A stretch of 64,000 bases of DNA from Muricea muricata (lineage: Eukaryota > Cnidaria > Anthozoa > Malacalcyonacea > Plexauridae): positions 992,001 to 1,056,000 of the forward strand of contig OY979722.1 of assembly GCA_963855995.1 (NCBI GenBank). Reading direction: 5' to 3'. Each line of letters opens with the position of its first letter. Positions within the stretch are counted from its first letter, which is position 1. A model generated the notes under the pieces. The model ran no database searches and was not told the origin of the DNA. It was given only the letters and a program-made list of their open reading frames with translations. The position numbers were made by a program, and so were the translations under genes. Below are positions 35,904-49,000 of the stretch, piece after piece.

Positions 35904-38900
35904 TTACGTAGCTGCTTTCAATGTTTGTCGCCTTTGTTCCACCCAAGATCTGAAAATTCCTCTAGATGATGGAAGATGAAATATTGTGAAAATTCTGACA
36001 TGTTTTGAACAACGACAACAACAGAATGGGTACAGTTTTGTCGCGTGGCAATGACTAAGAGTTTTCCGTGATCTCGACAGGCCGCTAAACTTCATTTGCG
36101 TTTACAAGCAGGCTGATAGGCATGAATTACTTTACTTTTGCCAATAGAGGCCAATATAGTGGAATATACACTCTCGGGTCAAAACCCAACTAAAATGATC
36201 AGGTTTTGTGACTGCCCTAATGAAACAGAAGCCAACAGTCATCAGGATTGTTTCTTATTCGTTCGTTAGAAAACCAATTTCGACAGTTTATTGTCTGCCA
36301 TTGTTATAACTAACCACTCACAAAGCCAGTTAGCATAGTTAGGAGGCGACCCGTCTCGGGATATTTTTGCCAACGGTAAGAATGAGCAAATACAAGGAAT
36401 ATTTTAAAATGAGAATTAGAATTATCAGTAGCGAAGCCAGCCCGACATTCTGTGTTTTTGACCGTATAAGGAATTAATTTCTAAAAAAATGAATAATGAT
36501 GATTCAAATTTGCATAGCATGACCAAATTGTCGGGCTGGCTTCGCCACTGAGAATTATAAATCAGAAACCTTCCCTTCTTAATTAGCTTCATTAATTGAA
36601 GTTCGTACTCTGATACACATCGTTTCCACTTACCTACAATGACGCATCAAGCAGTCATCACTACAGAACATGGTGCCCCGAAATTTTGTAGACTTGGCTG
36701 GATGTTTACAATATGCTCGAATACACATCTTCTTCGGTATCGGGTTGATTTTTGTCTTTTTCTACACAAAAGAAAAAAAAAAGATCTCGTTACTGTAAAA
36801 TTGACACTCCTTGTTCCTCCAATTGCGACATTTTTTTGGGGTCAGTTGTACGATCCACCAGACGGATATTTCTTCAAACTTTCTAAACATGTTTAAAACG
36901 CCTATGAAAGTTCAGCATTTTGGCTGAGTTACTGCAACTTTTTATCTCTTACGAGATCAATATCCTTGGTGCTTTTTTTTATGCCTTTCTTCGGGAGTTT
37001 AAAAAATGACCACTCGGTAGATAGCGCTATCCACATGTGTCCCTCCCGGATCACTCACTCACCTTGATAACATGTGTCGCACTTTCCTCCACGCCATTGC
37101 TTGCCTTATTCTTTCCCAAGTGAACAGATTTTGCCATTCCCGTTGCCTTGGCAGCGTGTGCCGACGCCAGTTTTGTCTTGTTCGCCATTTCAGCCATCAT
37201 TGCCAGAGGTTTTCCAGTACTGCGCGGAGCAGGGATACTACTTGATACTGTCAAGCTCGACGAGCCTGCGGAGGGACTGGTGATGGGGGAAGTTCCTGTC
37301 TTCATTTGAACATCAACTGACGAGACTATAGCACAAAAAATGACACAATTTAAAGCAGGCGACGCATAAATGCCCTAAAATGCTGTAGAGCGCTTATGTA
37401 TTATTCCCCATGGGCCAGTTCACCTTTCAAAAACAAACGTCCGAACTCCTTGTTGTCCTTAAGAATAAGAGGTTTTCTTTCATAAAATTAACAACAGGAC
37501 AATTTTAAGTACTGGTCAGGCACTACTCAATTTTTAGTTTCTTTCACGATAAATTAGAAAAGTTTACCTATTTGTGGACTCTTGACTTATGACGGTCCAG
37601 ATCGAACTAATCAACACAGACGGGTATTTTTTCGCGCCACTAATCATTACGTCATTACGCGTACCTGGAATTGGATTGGTTGGAGCGAGATTATCCTTTA
37701 TTTCAGCAGTTTTAGCTTGTTTGGCTGAAGGGCCATCCACTGAGTCAGCTTCGGCTAGACTAGCATTGTATTCGTCCATTGCCTTCTTATACTGAAGACG
37801 TTCCATTCTCCATGCATCTTGATAAACCTGAATGTCCAACAATAAATTAAATCGTAAAGAAAACTAAATGTTGTGCAGTGAAATAACGTTAATAAGACCA
37901 CCGTTCGACCAAAATAATTTGGTGATATATGATCGGAATAGTGAAAGAACCTAAAATATACCTTTTGAATGAACCGCCTACACATTTAATCTTAGACTCG
38001 TCTTAATTTCTATTTACCTTTTTGTCTTTTGAAGATAGCCCTTCCCACATTTCTTTGATAGTTTTTGAAACTTCGGCAAATGAGGCCTGCAAGGGGAAAA
38101 TGAAGAAGTCAGAACTTCCGACGAAAATGTTAAAGTAAAACAAGATATAATCATGTGCTTTACCTGTGGGTTTTGTTGGCGAATAGTGGGCTGCATCGCT
38201 TGAAAGAATCTTTGAAAAGACGACAAGGGTCTAAAACCAAAGAATGATTCGGCAAAGTTTAAAAAGGCGTACTTTTGCTGCGACTTGCAGCGCGATTTTT
38301 TCTTTGTGAAAGATGTGAACGAGTGGAATAATGGTGATTGTCTCGAGTGTATGGTGAATTACTCACTGAAATACTTGTAACAAGACCACTTTTTCACATC
38401 CGTCGAAAAGAGAAAACTGCAGATTGTGGAAGCACAATTGCAAGTGTAAACGGGGCTATAAAGTTTTAGATTAATATCATATATGTATATTTCTGTTATA
38501 TTATAAACACTGTTCCCTCCCGTTAACACCAGCAACAATGCTGATAGGATAATAAACAGCATAAATAAAGTTTTTATTATTTACTATTATTATTATTAAT
38601 AAAGTTTCACACAAGACACCAGAAGTTCCTAAACTGTATATCTTTCAAAACTTACTTGACCGGTCTATTTGGATCCTTTCGTCGCTTCCTTCCTCTGGTT
38701 TTAGGCTCTGTTTCTTCCTTGCTTTCATTTTCCTTTTTCTTCAAAGCTTCGCCTTGTCTGAGAGCAGCAATCGGGATGGAGTCACTGTCAGCGCTGTTTA
38801 CGCTTGCTGGCGAGCCTGCATCAGAGTCCTGGATACCTTGAGCGGACGTGGCCGGAGCATGCGTGCCTGCGAATGCGAATAAAAGGCATTAGTAGAATCA

Positions 38901-41900
38901 TACTAGTATACTATTGCAAATGCTGTATTTTGATTGGTTACTCTACTCGCATATCTATTCCTCGATAGAAAGCGAGTAGCGAAACAATCATCTTCCTATA
39001 GAGATTTCTTTTAAAAAATTGCTTAAAAATCAAATTTTTTGTTGAATATTCCATGTTTGACCTCTGATTCTACTAAAACAATTAGAATACTCGCTCTCGA
39101 TTTCTATGCGGTGATAGTTGATGAGGGCGAAGCCTGAAATCTCGAGCTCGTAATCTAATCGCTAACTAGAGTTGCGCAGGCTAACGGTCGATAGCTGATT
39201 TTACTGAGTTTCATATCGCGTGCAAACCTTCCTCGGGCACGGAACATGTTTGATAGGAGAGAGAAAGTTGCATGAGACATGAAACTCACTAAAATCCATC
39301 CGTACAAGGCGAGCTATCATCGGCTGAGCTACCATGAACGAGTAGCTTTTGTACAGGCAATAGCTCTCTGAGCGGCAGGATTTAAAAGGTAAAAATTTGT
39401 GGAACTCATGTATGTAAACACCGCACAAAAAGAAAGTTCCGCCCTAAATACATCAGAATAAATTCTAAACAAATGAATCGCTGTTAATCAAACCTAGAAC
39501 TACTTGGACCTATGGTAGGTTGCTTAATGGTGTGTGAAGAATTGGGTCACACATGCGTGCAATAATGAGTTAAACCCCATTGAATACAAAAATATCCGAT
39601 TTCAAAATTAACATGCTGAATATGCTAGTGTGATCCGTCTCATTCACCATTCATTGGTAAACACAAAATCGTAGTGCAATCGTGTAAAGCCGTTTAAATC
39701 ATGCCCATAATAGGTTCAATTAGTTCTAAGTTTGATTAACAGCGATTTATTTGTTTACAATGTATTCTGATGTATATAGGGGGGAACTTTCTTTTTGTGC
39801 GGTGTTTATACAGAATGATAACTTACTTTCGTTCGATGTTGAAGCCACTTTCGACATAACAGCAAGTGCAGGCGTTTGATTGACGGCAGCCGTTACGCTG
39901 GTCTGTGCTACTTTAGATTTAACTGGACCAGAAACAACCTGACGAATTGAGCTATCGCTGACAAACACAATCTTCATTGGCTGCGGTTTGGGTGTGTTTA
40001 TTGGCTGCCCGCTTGGTTTTTGCAAAAATATCACTGGCCGTCCTAGTTTATCCTTCAAGTTCGCAGGTAAACCTTTTAATGTAGCGTGGGCGCCTGGGGC
40101 GAGTGTGAATACCATTGGTCTCGCATTTTGAGTGTTCCCACTAGTTGCCAAGCTACCTTGGGATAATTTGAACGTAGGAAAAGCCGAAGTTGTTGGACTT
40201 TTGAGCCTTATTGCTGAGGTGCGAGGCGGTTGAATGGATACAGCCTTAGGTGGGGGAGCTGAACTTTTAAACCCTGCGGTTGGGAATCTAAATCCTGCCG
40301 TATTAAGGGACGGTGATGTGTCTGGAGGCGGAGACGAGATCCTAATAGTCGTGATACCAACTGGTTTTGAGGTTCCGGTGTTCGTTTGATTTTTAAAAAG
40401 AGCTGATGCGGTTAACTGTGTTGGAGAATTGACCGATGAAAGGGTAGCGGCATTGGATACCAATTTGAAAACGGATGTATTTTGCGACGGATTCGATGCT
40501 TGGTCGTTCTTCCCTTGTGTTAAACTGGAGACAATAACATTTCGTGGTTGTGAGATCTCACTGGTAAAAATGTTTTCATTTCTGGTTTTATTGGCTGTAG
40601 ATGGAGCCGAATTTTGAACAAAAAAATTATTGACGCTTGTGACACTTTGTTGGCTGGGTCTAGGACTCGCTAACGGTTGCGCTGGCAGGCTCTTATTGGC
40701 GTGAACAATCGAGGTGATTTGTATGTCATCATTGTCGCTATCAATCAACGGAACTCCTTGATACTGCACATTTTGAGGAACGCTTGTTTCTGATCGAATA
40801 GAAACGGTTTTCGGGCTGGATTCGTTAGGTCTATTAAATGAAGAAATAGTGGTGTTGCTATTTTGACCATTCAAGTTTATGTTTGCTGTATTAGCCGTAC
40901 TGACTTCACCCAATTTCAAATCTAAGTTGCTAGTTGCATCACTAACGTTTGGAAAAAGAACTGTGGAACTTTGTGCACCAGTCATAAATGATTGTAATTT
41001 ATTGTCCAACTCAGCACCACCAATTGTACTGGAAGAAAAATTCCTTGCACGTTGATTTGTAAAATCTGTCTGATTCAAGTTAGGCGATGATGATCGTATT
41101 GACTTCTGCATTCGTATAAGTTCCTCAAGATTGCTGCCACTTTGTAGCCAAACTGACTTTGACTGTGTATTACTTGGCATAAAGCTCGTAGCAGGCGCTT
41201 GCCGGTTCAAGGTTTGGCTCGGATTTTGCAACGTTAAACTTGGATATGATTGGCTGTTTATTTGGCTGGAACTTGATGGGAACATTGTACTACTTGTCGT
41301 TAAATCAGGCATGGTCATGTTTGGGCTAGGTTTTAATGATGGTTGACCTTTTATCACGCTCTGTTCCAAAGTGTTAACCATACTTGATGGTACTGATGGT
41401 GATCGTAGCATGAATGATGAGTGGGTTGACAGGTCTTGTTCAGATGATTGAGAACTAAGTGCCTGGATGGTTGAATAAGGAATGTGTTGAACTGTTGATG
41501 GTGCATTTTGGGACAGTACACTTGGTGGTGACATGTTTGGTACTCCAATTTTGCTATTCTGTACTGGTACATTTCGTGACGTTGGATTAGGTGATAGTAT
41601 GTTCTGTGTGGTGGTACCTGGCGATGGCACTTGATGGCCAGGGGCATTAGGTGATGGACTACTACGCATCGCCATGCTAGGGGATGGTACATTCGGTGAC
41701 GTCACATTCCTTGATGGTGGATTTGGGGACAAAACACTTCTTGTTGGTACATTTTGAGGTGAAGGATTATTGGGTTGTTTATTGCTGTAAGTTATAACAG
41801 GTTTATCATTATCAAAAGTGGTTGACAATGGTGAGTCTGAGATTTGTTCACTAATTTGCCGGTCGATAATCTGGTCAACTATTATATCTAACGGTCCTTC

Positions 41901-44900
41901 AATAAGATCATCACTGTCATCAAATGGTGACACATCGTCGTTGATTAAGTTACCAGAGTTTTGAACATTCTGCATTGGCGGCATGAATGAATTCTGGCCT
42001 ACAAAGTTTGGTGCAAATTGCAACAAGGGAGAATTGGCTGTGGTGATTGACGGGATGTCAATGTTCTGTGATGGAAATGATAAAGCATTACCAGACACCA
42101 TTGCTTGCCTTGGAGAAAAACCATGATTCTTGGAATTTCGCACAATGGACGGGTTGTTTGCAACGCCGAAGAGTGGTGAATAGAATGAACTAGAATTCTG
42201 AAAATATTAGAAAAATTCTAGGATATCTTTTTGTGAAGTTTTCTCGTAACTTACAACATTAGCCCAATATTAGTCATTGACCACTATTTCCCACAGAAAG
42301 ATACCCAATTTATGACATTAGATACCAAGACGTTCGAAAAAATAGCCTTATAGCACCATAGATGCCATAGGTTAGGGTGACCTTCAACCCAATCCTCGCC
42401 TTTTGCTGAGGTAGGACGTCATGTAGTACCAATATGAAATCATTTTGCATTGTACAAAAAATATTTTAAGTATAGAGGATATTACATGGTGGCGCGAAGA
42501 AAAGAATATTATTTTGGAGTGGTGAAAACAATAGTTTTCTTCAAGCTACCGTGTATTGTTCTTTTTATTGTACGGTCAGAAGTCAGAACAAGCGAACAGA
42601 GAACATAGAAAACCTGCGGGAAACATGTTTTTCACGTGCTACATATTTTTTCATATCCTCACTAGTGAAAATATGGAAAATACCAGCGTTTTAGTTTACA
42701 ATTAAAACACCCATAACAAACATAATTATATAACTCTTTCTTTTCTGTTGCAATAAGCTACAGCAAGAGCTAGCCTGTGTTTAGTTCTTGTAGCCAGCTT
42801 TGAAAACAAAAAGTAACTTACACAAAGTAATCATCTGTACGTTATCTCTGAAATGCCTTATTTTATAACAAAACGTCTTGTAACAACTTTTTTATTTCTT
42901 TTAAAAAGTGCTGTGAAAATGCTATATGTGGAAGATCCATATTTAATAAATTTTTTTCAGGTTGTGCCCTCAAACCTCCTAGTTGACTAGTATCTTCTAT
43001 ATTTGAACACTGAATGTTTGACAAACTGCTGTCTAAAAACTCCACACCCCCCCCCCACTTTCAAACAGTTATCCTCAGGGGCAATGCTATAGCACTAATA
43101 TTTTTTTTTGGGGGGGGGGTGTATATTCATATATTTGTGTTTTGCCCCACTGATTTCTTTTGTAATCAACTCTAATAACAATTGATTTCAAACCTGAATA
43201 TACCCCCCCCCCCCATTAATGCTCTAGCACCATCCCTGCCTTGTGTGGTCCTGAGTTAGTCAAGTCTAGTTCTAACTGAGTGAAATTTTACTGTCCAAAG
43301 AATTCACAGCACCTGCGCTCCTTGACTTGTTGCAGCCACAGTGCCCAAAGTTACCGCAGTGTTTTGTGATGTCTTTGCATCACTTGGTAAGCCAAGTTGT
43401 GGAAGTTGAAACTCAATGCCCTACAATGTAAACAAATTTAAAGAAAATTGGAATTGGCATGAGCTGTCAAATGATTAAGACTTCTGGAAATGGCAGGCCT
43501 TGGAGTTTATTCCAATGTCGAAACCCACATACAAAGACTCTAGTTGGGCTATCTGGCAAGGAGGGGGAGTTGGGGCTAACATCTCTCTAGTCTCGTATGG
43601 CACAATAAAAATCTTTTTTCTACCCCCTGTATTCCCCCCTTTAACAAAAAAGCTTCAAAAACGTGATGCAAAACCTAAGAAAGCTTAAATTCAAAATTTG
43701 CATAATAATCATTACAATGATGAATCACTGTTTATTTCCTGTGGCAGGTGGGCCTATTATATTGTTAGCAAATACAGGTTGCTATGCTGCATCCTGATTG
43801 GGTGAAACCAAGTAGCTATCTCCCACGTAATATTTTAACATGCACGCCAACGTGCCCATATATGGTAACACCGGTGAGTAACAGGAAATATGGCCGACAA
43901 CAAAGAATTTGCATGAATTTTTAAACCAAAATTTTCTCGCTGGAATTTTACGAATTTCACGCAAATGTTACGGCTGAAAACAGCGATAAAGCAAAAGATT
44001 AGTTGTTCACTATCACATGTCTTAAATTATCTAGCACATTAAGCTAAAATACATGTAAATTACGTTAAAATCAGTAAAGGACGCCAAGCCGTACTTGTTG
44101 TATATCTCCACCCCTTTTGAAGCGAAATATTTCAATATCCTTTTCACTAAATTGTTTTCCAAATGTTTTTTACTAAAACGATAAGCGTAAACACTGTGCT
44201 TCAATAGTATATAAACAAAAAATCATACTTTAAAATATAAAAAGCGTATAATCGCTGAGCAAATTCGTGTTCATTGTTGAGTTGTAAATTATTTATATAA
44301 TTGAACGCTTCCTTCGTGCTTGCTGAAATTTCGCTTCTTTGCCAATATAACCTTGGAAATACTAACCTTTTGAACAGAAAAGCCGAAACGTGAGGTTTTC
44401 TTTTTTCGTTTTATCGAAGGACTAAAAAACATTTCCCGAACAGAAAGCTAAAAGCGACACAGAAAACTTAAGAAAGACGATCAAATGTTTGGTTCAAAAA
44501 TATGGCTTCTTCCCAAACGACATTATGTTGTCAGTCTCACTTCGGCTAATGACTGACGCTTCTTTCAAACCTTTTATAGGAGTATTCAAATTGTGAGATT
44601 AACATAAACAAATCATCGAAAACCTTTGGGAATTACGACAAAATCTAACCTGAATCTACCTTTTAAAATGCGATGCACCATTGTTTTCAAACATTGAAGC
44701 GTTCATGTGGCTAAGTCGCCTTTATGTGTGTTTAGAAATTTACCTACAAATTTTCCAAAATAATTGGTCCTTATCATTTGAAGAACTTATCGGACGGTAA
44801 CTTCGACATTTTGCGTGATTGATAGTAAATTTGAAGCGAAAGAAAGACAGTGTGAGCGTGTATAAAGACGAACTTGGCGTCCTTGTCTACTTATCGAGTT

Positions 44901-45064
44901 GGGATTGCCCCTACGTTGCTCGTGTCCAAGTACATATTTTGTGCGTTATCCTCATCAAATAATGGACGAATAATAACCTTGGATGAATAATTTTGTTCAT
45001 CCCAATTTATGACCTCATCTGTATCAAAATCACTTGATAAATTTGCTTCTGAATTCGACGCCAT
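35904..45064 (-). CDS. TOX-family HMG-box protein (TOX4-like), about 1195 aa
   Basis: Nuclear HMG-box protein. Exons: 44915-45064, 43313-43420, 39827-42197, 38656-38866, 38164-38230, 38018-38086, 37665-37827, 37063-37325, 36634-36761, 35904-35961; phases agree. The HMG box (residues ~937-1010, four exons) reads RRKDPNRPVKPLSSFQRFFQ, ASFAEVSKTIKEMWEGLSSK and VYQDAWRMERLQYKKAMDEY, after a Lys-rich nuclear-localisation-like stretch, as in TOX proteins. The C-terminus has a Cys/His finger (CIRAYCKH..., FCSDDCLMRHC) and then FRSWVEQRR, matching the terminal finger seen in vertebrate TOX4 but not TOX/TOX2/TOX3. The 2371-nt exon encodes ~790 residues rich in Ser, Pro, Asn, Thr and Gln with repeated NPSP/NVPSP-like motifs. 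The first-exon donor (AAC|GTAGGG) is inferred, and extra small exons between 43420 and 44915 cannot be excluded. Human TOX4 is 621 aa, so this one is long. Confidence 0.85.
36426..36550. mobile_element. hAT-like MITE, copy 4
   Basis: Ends CAGTAGCGAAGCCAGCCC and GGGCTGGCTTCGCCACTG with perfect 8-bp target duplications AGAATTAT at 36418-36425 and 36551-36558. The left half is internally shortened relative to copies 1-3. Lies in the last intron of the TOX-type gene. Confidence 0.92.
38900..39190 (+). repeat. Dispersed repeat, related to 15821-15960
   Basis: Begins near TTTTGATTGGTTACTCTACT and contains GATAGAAAGCGAGTAGCGAA and GATTCTACTAAAACAATTAG, then GGCGAAGCC and CTCGAGCTCG. The right half matches the element at 15821-15960 in opposite orientation. 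In an intron of the TOX-type gene. Confidence 0.5.
42198..43312 (-). other. Intron of the TOX-type gene with C/G homopolymer runs
   Basis: Contains poly-C or poly-G runs near 43046-43056, 43109-43121 and 43203-43214. The minus-strand open frame at 42863-43045 has no acceptor/donor pair in phase with the gene and was not used. Confidence 0.5.
43421..44914 (-). other. First large intron of the TOX-type gene
   Basis: About 1.5 kb, AT-rich. Short open frames only (for example 43500-43688 plus and 43782-43964 minus), none in phase with good splice sites on both sides. Confidence 0.45.
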
Positions 45065-46077
45065 CGACTACAAACCTTCTTGACTCGTCACGTTTCTTTC
45101 TGCACTTCGGCAGGCAGGGGAAGGTCTGCGAAGATTTCGCGCACGACTGCCCACCGGCACTTTCCGAATACCAAATATGGAATTTTTTGCGCTTTGTGTC
45201 AACTTTTTGCGCTTGTGGCTGACGTATGCGCAAAATCATAAAGTTTATTTGATATTGATATAAATTATTGATATAGTAAAAATTCTGGTAATAATTCCGT
45301 GTTCTCAGTACGCGAAATTTTAACCCAAGTCCTAAATCTAATCAAATCTTTAAATCTTCAATCCATCAAAGTTAAAACATGACAAATAAAACGCTGGTTA
45401 GGGTTAAGGTTTGGGTTAGGGTTTGGACTAAAATTTATATTCACCATACGGAAAACACGGAATTATTGCCGAAATTCTGTACTTTTTTCCACGCCCCTCG
45501 CCACATGATTCTGTTTACCATAATCTACCATATTTCACACACGATAAAACATTACCAAAGCAACCTTAGAATCTGAATATGATTAAATATATATTCGCTG
45601 ACCATTTAGCATGACTATGAACAAATAGAATAAAGTTTGATACTATCTACATGGATGCCAGTTCACTGTCTTATCTGCAACTCGACCACAAACAAAATCG
45701 TCCATTTTTTCTCCATCACGGCGGGAAAATAGCGTTGTTCCTACACAAATACAGAGGATTTATTACTACAAATTAACTCTGCAAGTATGACAGTAATAAC
45801 TTTACTTCTCGCTGATCCAAAAACATGGAAAAGGGCTTAACTATTTGTTAAATCCCATGCGTTAGAATTGTACTAAAATCCTTTTGCGATTAAAACTACT
45901 AAATTTCTGTTTCAATATACTTTGTTCCCAAATTTATCGTAGATTTATAATTCTCTTTACTAAACACAATTACAAAGTTTTAGCAAGTTTTACGAAAAAA
46001 AGCAAAGATATAAATTATCATAAAAACCAGCACAAAATAGTTTCCAGTCTTTTCTTAGTTCTAATCGTACTATACAT
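45065..46077. other. TOX-type gene promoter and aGPCR 3' region
   Basis: Head-to-tail spacer. Contains an inverted-repeat element (45277-45481) with TTAGGG-like degenerate telomeric sequence inside, and a candidate minus-strand polyadenylation hexamer (plus-strand TTTATT, 45759-45764) for the aGPCR. The rest shows no gene. Confidence 0.4.
45277..45481. repeat. Inverted-repeat element with telomere-like core
   Basis: AATTCTGGTAATAATTCCGT near 45280 pairs with ACGGAATTATTGCCGAAATT near 45456. Inside lies GGTTAGGGTTAAGGTTTGGG followed by TTAGGGTTTGG, a short degenerate TTAGGG run. Probably a MITE; no coding capacity. Confidence 0.55.
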
Positions 46078-49000
46078 TCAAAATATAATAAATTGGTTAA
46101 ACCTTGGTGCCACTGGCGATGCTTTCACGTCAATTTTCGTCACAAATGGAAAGGAAACGTGACTCGTTTGTAAGGAACTTTTTTGACAGTGATGCTCCTG
46201 GCAGCAAAAACAATTAAAATTAATACTGATTATCAACTCCATTGCTATAAAACGTTAAGCTGTGTCTCACCTTTGATTTCCAGCTGGACTCGTTTGACCA
46301 ACGTTCGTTGGTTTTCTTTCGCTGTCGTTTTTTTCTCGCAGCTCTGACCTGAACCCACAAACACAAAGACTACTTTAGTATATTCTAAAACCAAATTGCC
46401 ACGCTAAGTTTATCTTTTTCCAACAAGTTTTGCTTACGTCTTTGTTGAAGACACAGTGAAAGAGAAATATGAAGAAGCCCTGAAAAGAAAGATTTTACTT
46501 GACATTCGTCAAAATTCTGAAAATGGATTTTGCACCATGAACAGCGCTATCTAATCGACAGTTATTTCTTAGAGCGCCCTACCTGAAATGAATTCAAGAC
46601 TGTAAAAACGTATTGAAACACAACTGCTGCACTGTTAACGGCCAGGATACCGAACGACCAAGTTAAACCGAGGATTGGCAGAAGAAAGACAACACCCCTG
46701 ATTCCCTTTCTAAAATTTAATAACTTCAGTGAACAAAGATATCTCAAAGAGGCTTTAACAGAGATTTTCATATTTACTACCTGATGCTGGACTTCGAATT
46801 CTGTCCATTTTGTGGCATGGTACTTTTTAGAGCAACGAGCATTATACGAATAACCAGTACCAGAATTATTAGGTTGCCCTGAAAATTGGTGAATATAAAA
46901 AATCATGTCAAAGTGCATAGATATTAGAATATGAATATTAATGTACTGCGAGTGATTTTAAATGTATACATGTCAAATAATTCAACTTTATATTAAATTT
47001 AATTTGATAGTTTAGAGCAAAATAAATTTAATATAAACTTGAATTGTTTGCATGTATGCATTTAAAATTACTTGCTGGTCATTAATATTTATATTCAGAT
47101 TACGTTTTCTGGTATTTCAATTCCCACTATGCATAGACATTATTTGAGAAGCAAAGACTCATGGAGGTGTACGCACCAGGACTACACTCAAAACTGGCGC
47201 CAGAAATGCCCAGATCAATCCTTTCTCTGTCGATAACCAACACCTAAACATTCAAAAATACGACAGATTTTAAAATGTACGACTTTTTTTACGAAATATT
47301 ATTTGTGAATGTCGTTTTCAAAGAGTTTTGTATATGTTACTTTATAAGACTTACGCTTTATCGCTGCCGAAACCATCAAACTTCAATGATGCAGAAATAA
47401 GCACCAGAACAGCTGGACCGCCTAAAAATGATGGTTAAAAACTTTACATAAAGAAAAAAACTGAGCAGACGAGTAAATCAAGGCCATATACTAACCCCAA
47501 CCAAAGATATAATAAAATTTCTTCACGCTCGACTTCATGAAAACCTTGACAACCTTGCGATATAAATGAACTCCTTCAATTCCCATCCAAAAAATGGCAG
47601 CCGTGTACAGATACTGAAGAGCCATGGCAATCGCCTGGCATAAACCCTGGGAAAACCGAATGCATTCAAAAATTAAACTCAATGCAATCTAACTTTCTAT
47701 ATAGCGAGGTATCTCCGTCAGTTCTGAACTTTTCTCTATAGAAGTCAATGCATAAGCGGACTAGATGAAGATCGGCATAGCTGTAAATTGTAATATGTGT
47801 AACTTGTCATTGTTGTCCCTTGGTTACCTTAATTTCCGTTGCCTTAATTCCAAACACGAATACGAGCTGTGCCATTATAAGAGACGCAATCAGATTACAA
47901 TGAATCCAAATATGATCACATATCAGGCTTCTAAAATAAAAAAACACCCTGAATGATGGACACATAATGATTCGCTTGACAACGGTGCATGAATTTCGGT
48001 AAAGAGTATTTGTACACAATACTACAGTACAGAACAATAGTATATAGCAGAAGCTGCTGGCAGGAATGGACGATTCTTACTTTATTCTTTGCATTTGGGG
48101 TGGGGAGGGGGCTGCCCCCCTGCGGCTCCGCAATCGATGAAGTATTTGAACAATGCTGAAATTTTATTCTGCTTACTTCAGAACAGCAAACGTAGTCAAC
48201 GTGATAACTAAACAGATAAGTGATACTGCGCAACCAACATATGTCAACCAATGAAGGGCGACGAGATGAGTTTCCTCAAGCTAAAATGTAGCACATAAAT
48301 ATAATATGGTGTGTCAATCCATGAAGCCTGTCATGTAGAACGAGGATAGTTGGCAACGGATGATCAGCTAGTTACGTGTGTGTACTCACAGGAACTTCAT
48401 GGACGTTTGTGAGTACTGCAAAATTTGTGAAATGATTACAACGACAAAGAATCCTTCCTTTGTTATTTGAATCAAGGACACAACCTCTTGTTGACCAGGA
48501 TACGTCAGACCTAAAGTAAAGTTTATAATAAAATATAAGAACATTGACGAGATGTCTAAATCCACAGACACTCGAAACTAGTGGCGTTACACCACTTCTG
48601 GGCATTGGTTAGCTTTTGGAGGGTCGGAAAATGGGTAAAATTCTTGGGTTTCACGTGACGTCATAAATTTCACTGGGGGTCAACTCCAAATCGATACACT
48701 GTCATCAGACTGAAAAAATTTCACTATACGTGTTGACTTTGTGTTTGGCAGCAAATATGTGCGATAGGAGCTAGGATTGGCACAAGTTTCACCTAGGATA
48801 ATTAGATTTCGATAAAAATGAATTTGGAACACGTACTCTTCTGAAAAATCTAGAAACTGGCAAGATTTTTCAACATCATTTGTGGAAGTCTAAAAGTGAT
48901 TAAGAAATAGATTAAAGGTTATTGTGTCTGACGAAGAAAAGTGTTTTATTCGAGAGGCATGTATAAATACGAGATCCGTACCTTGCTAAACGGGAAACTC

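Noticed and set aside
39747..42143. 798-residue frame taken as a stand-alone gene
   Set aside because: It begins with GTG inside a larger exon. The exon has clear AG (42198) and GT (39826) borders in phase with the TOX-type gene, and the residues after the donor are intronic.
45395..45425. Interstitial telomere
   Set aside because: Only a few degenerate TTAGGG-like units inside an inverted-repeat element; too short to call.
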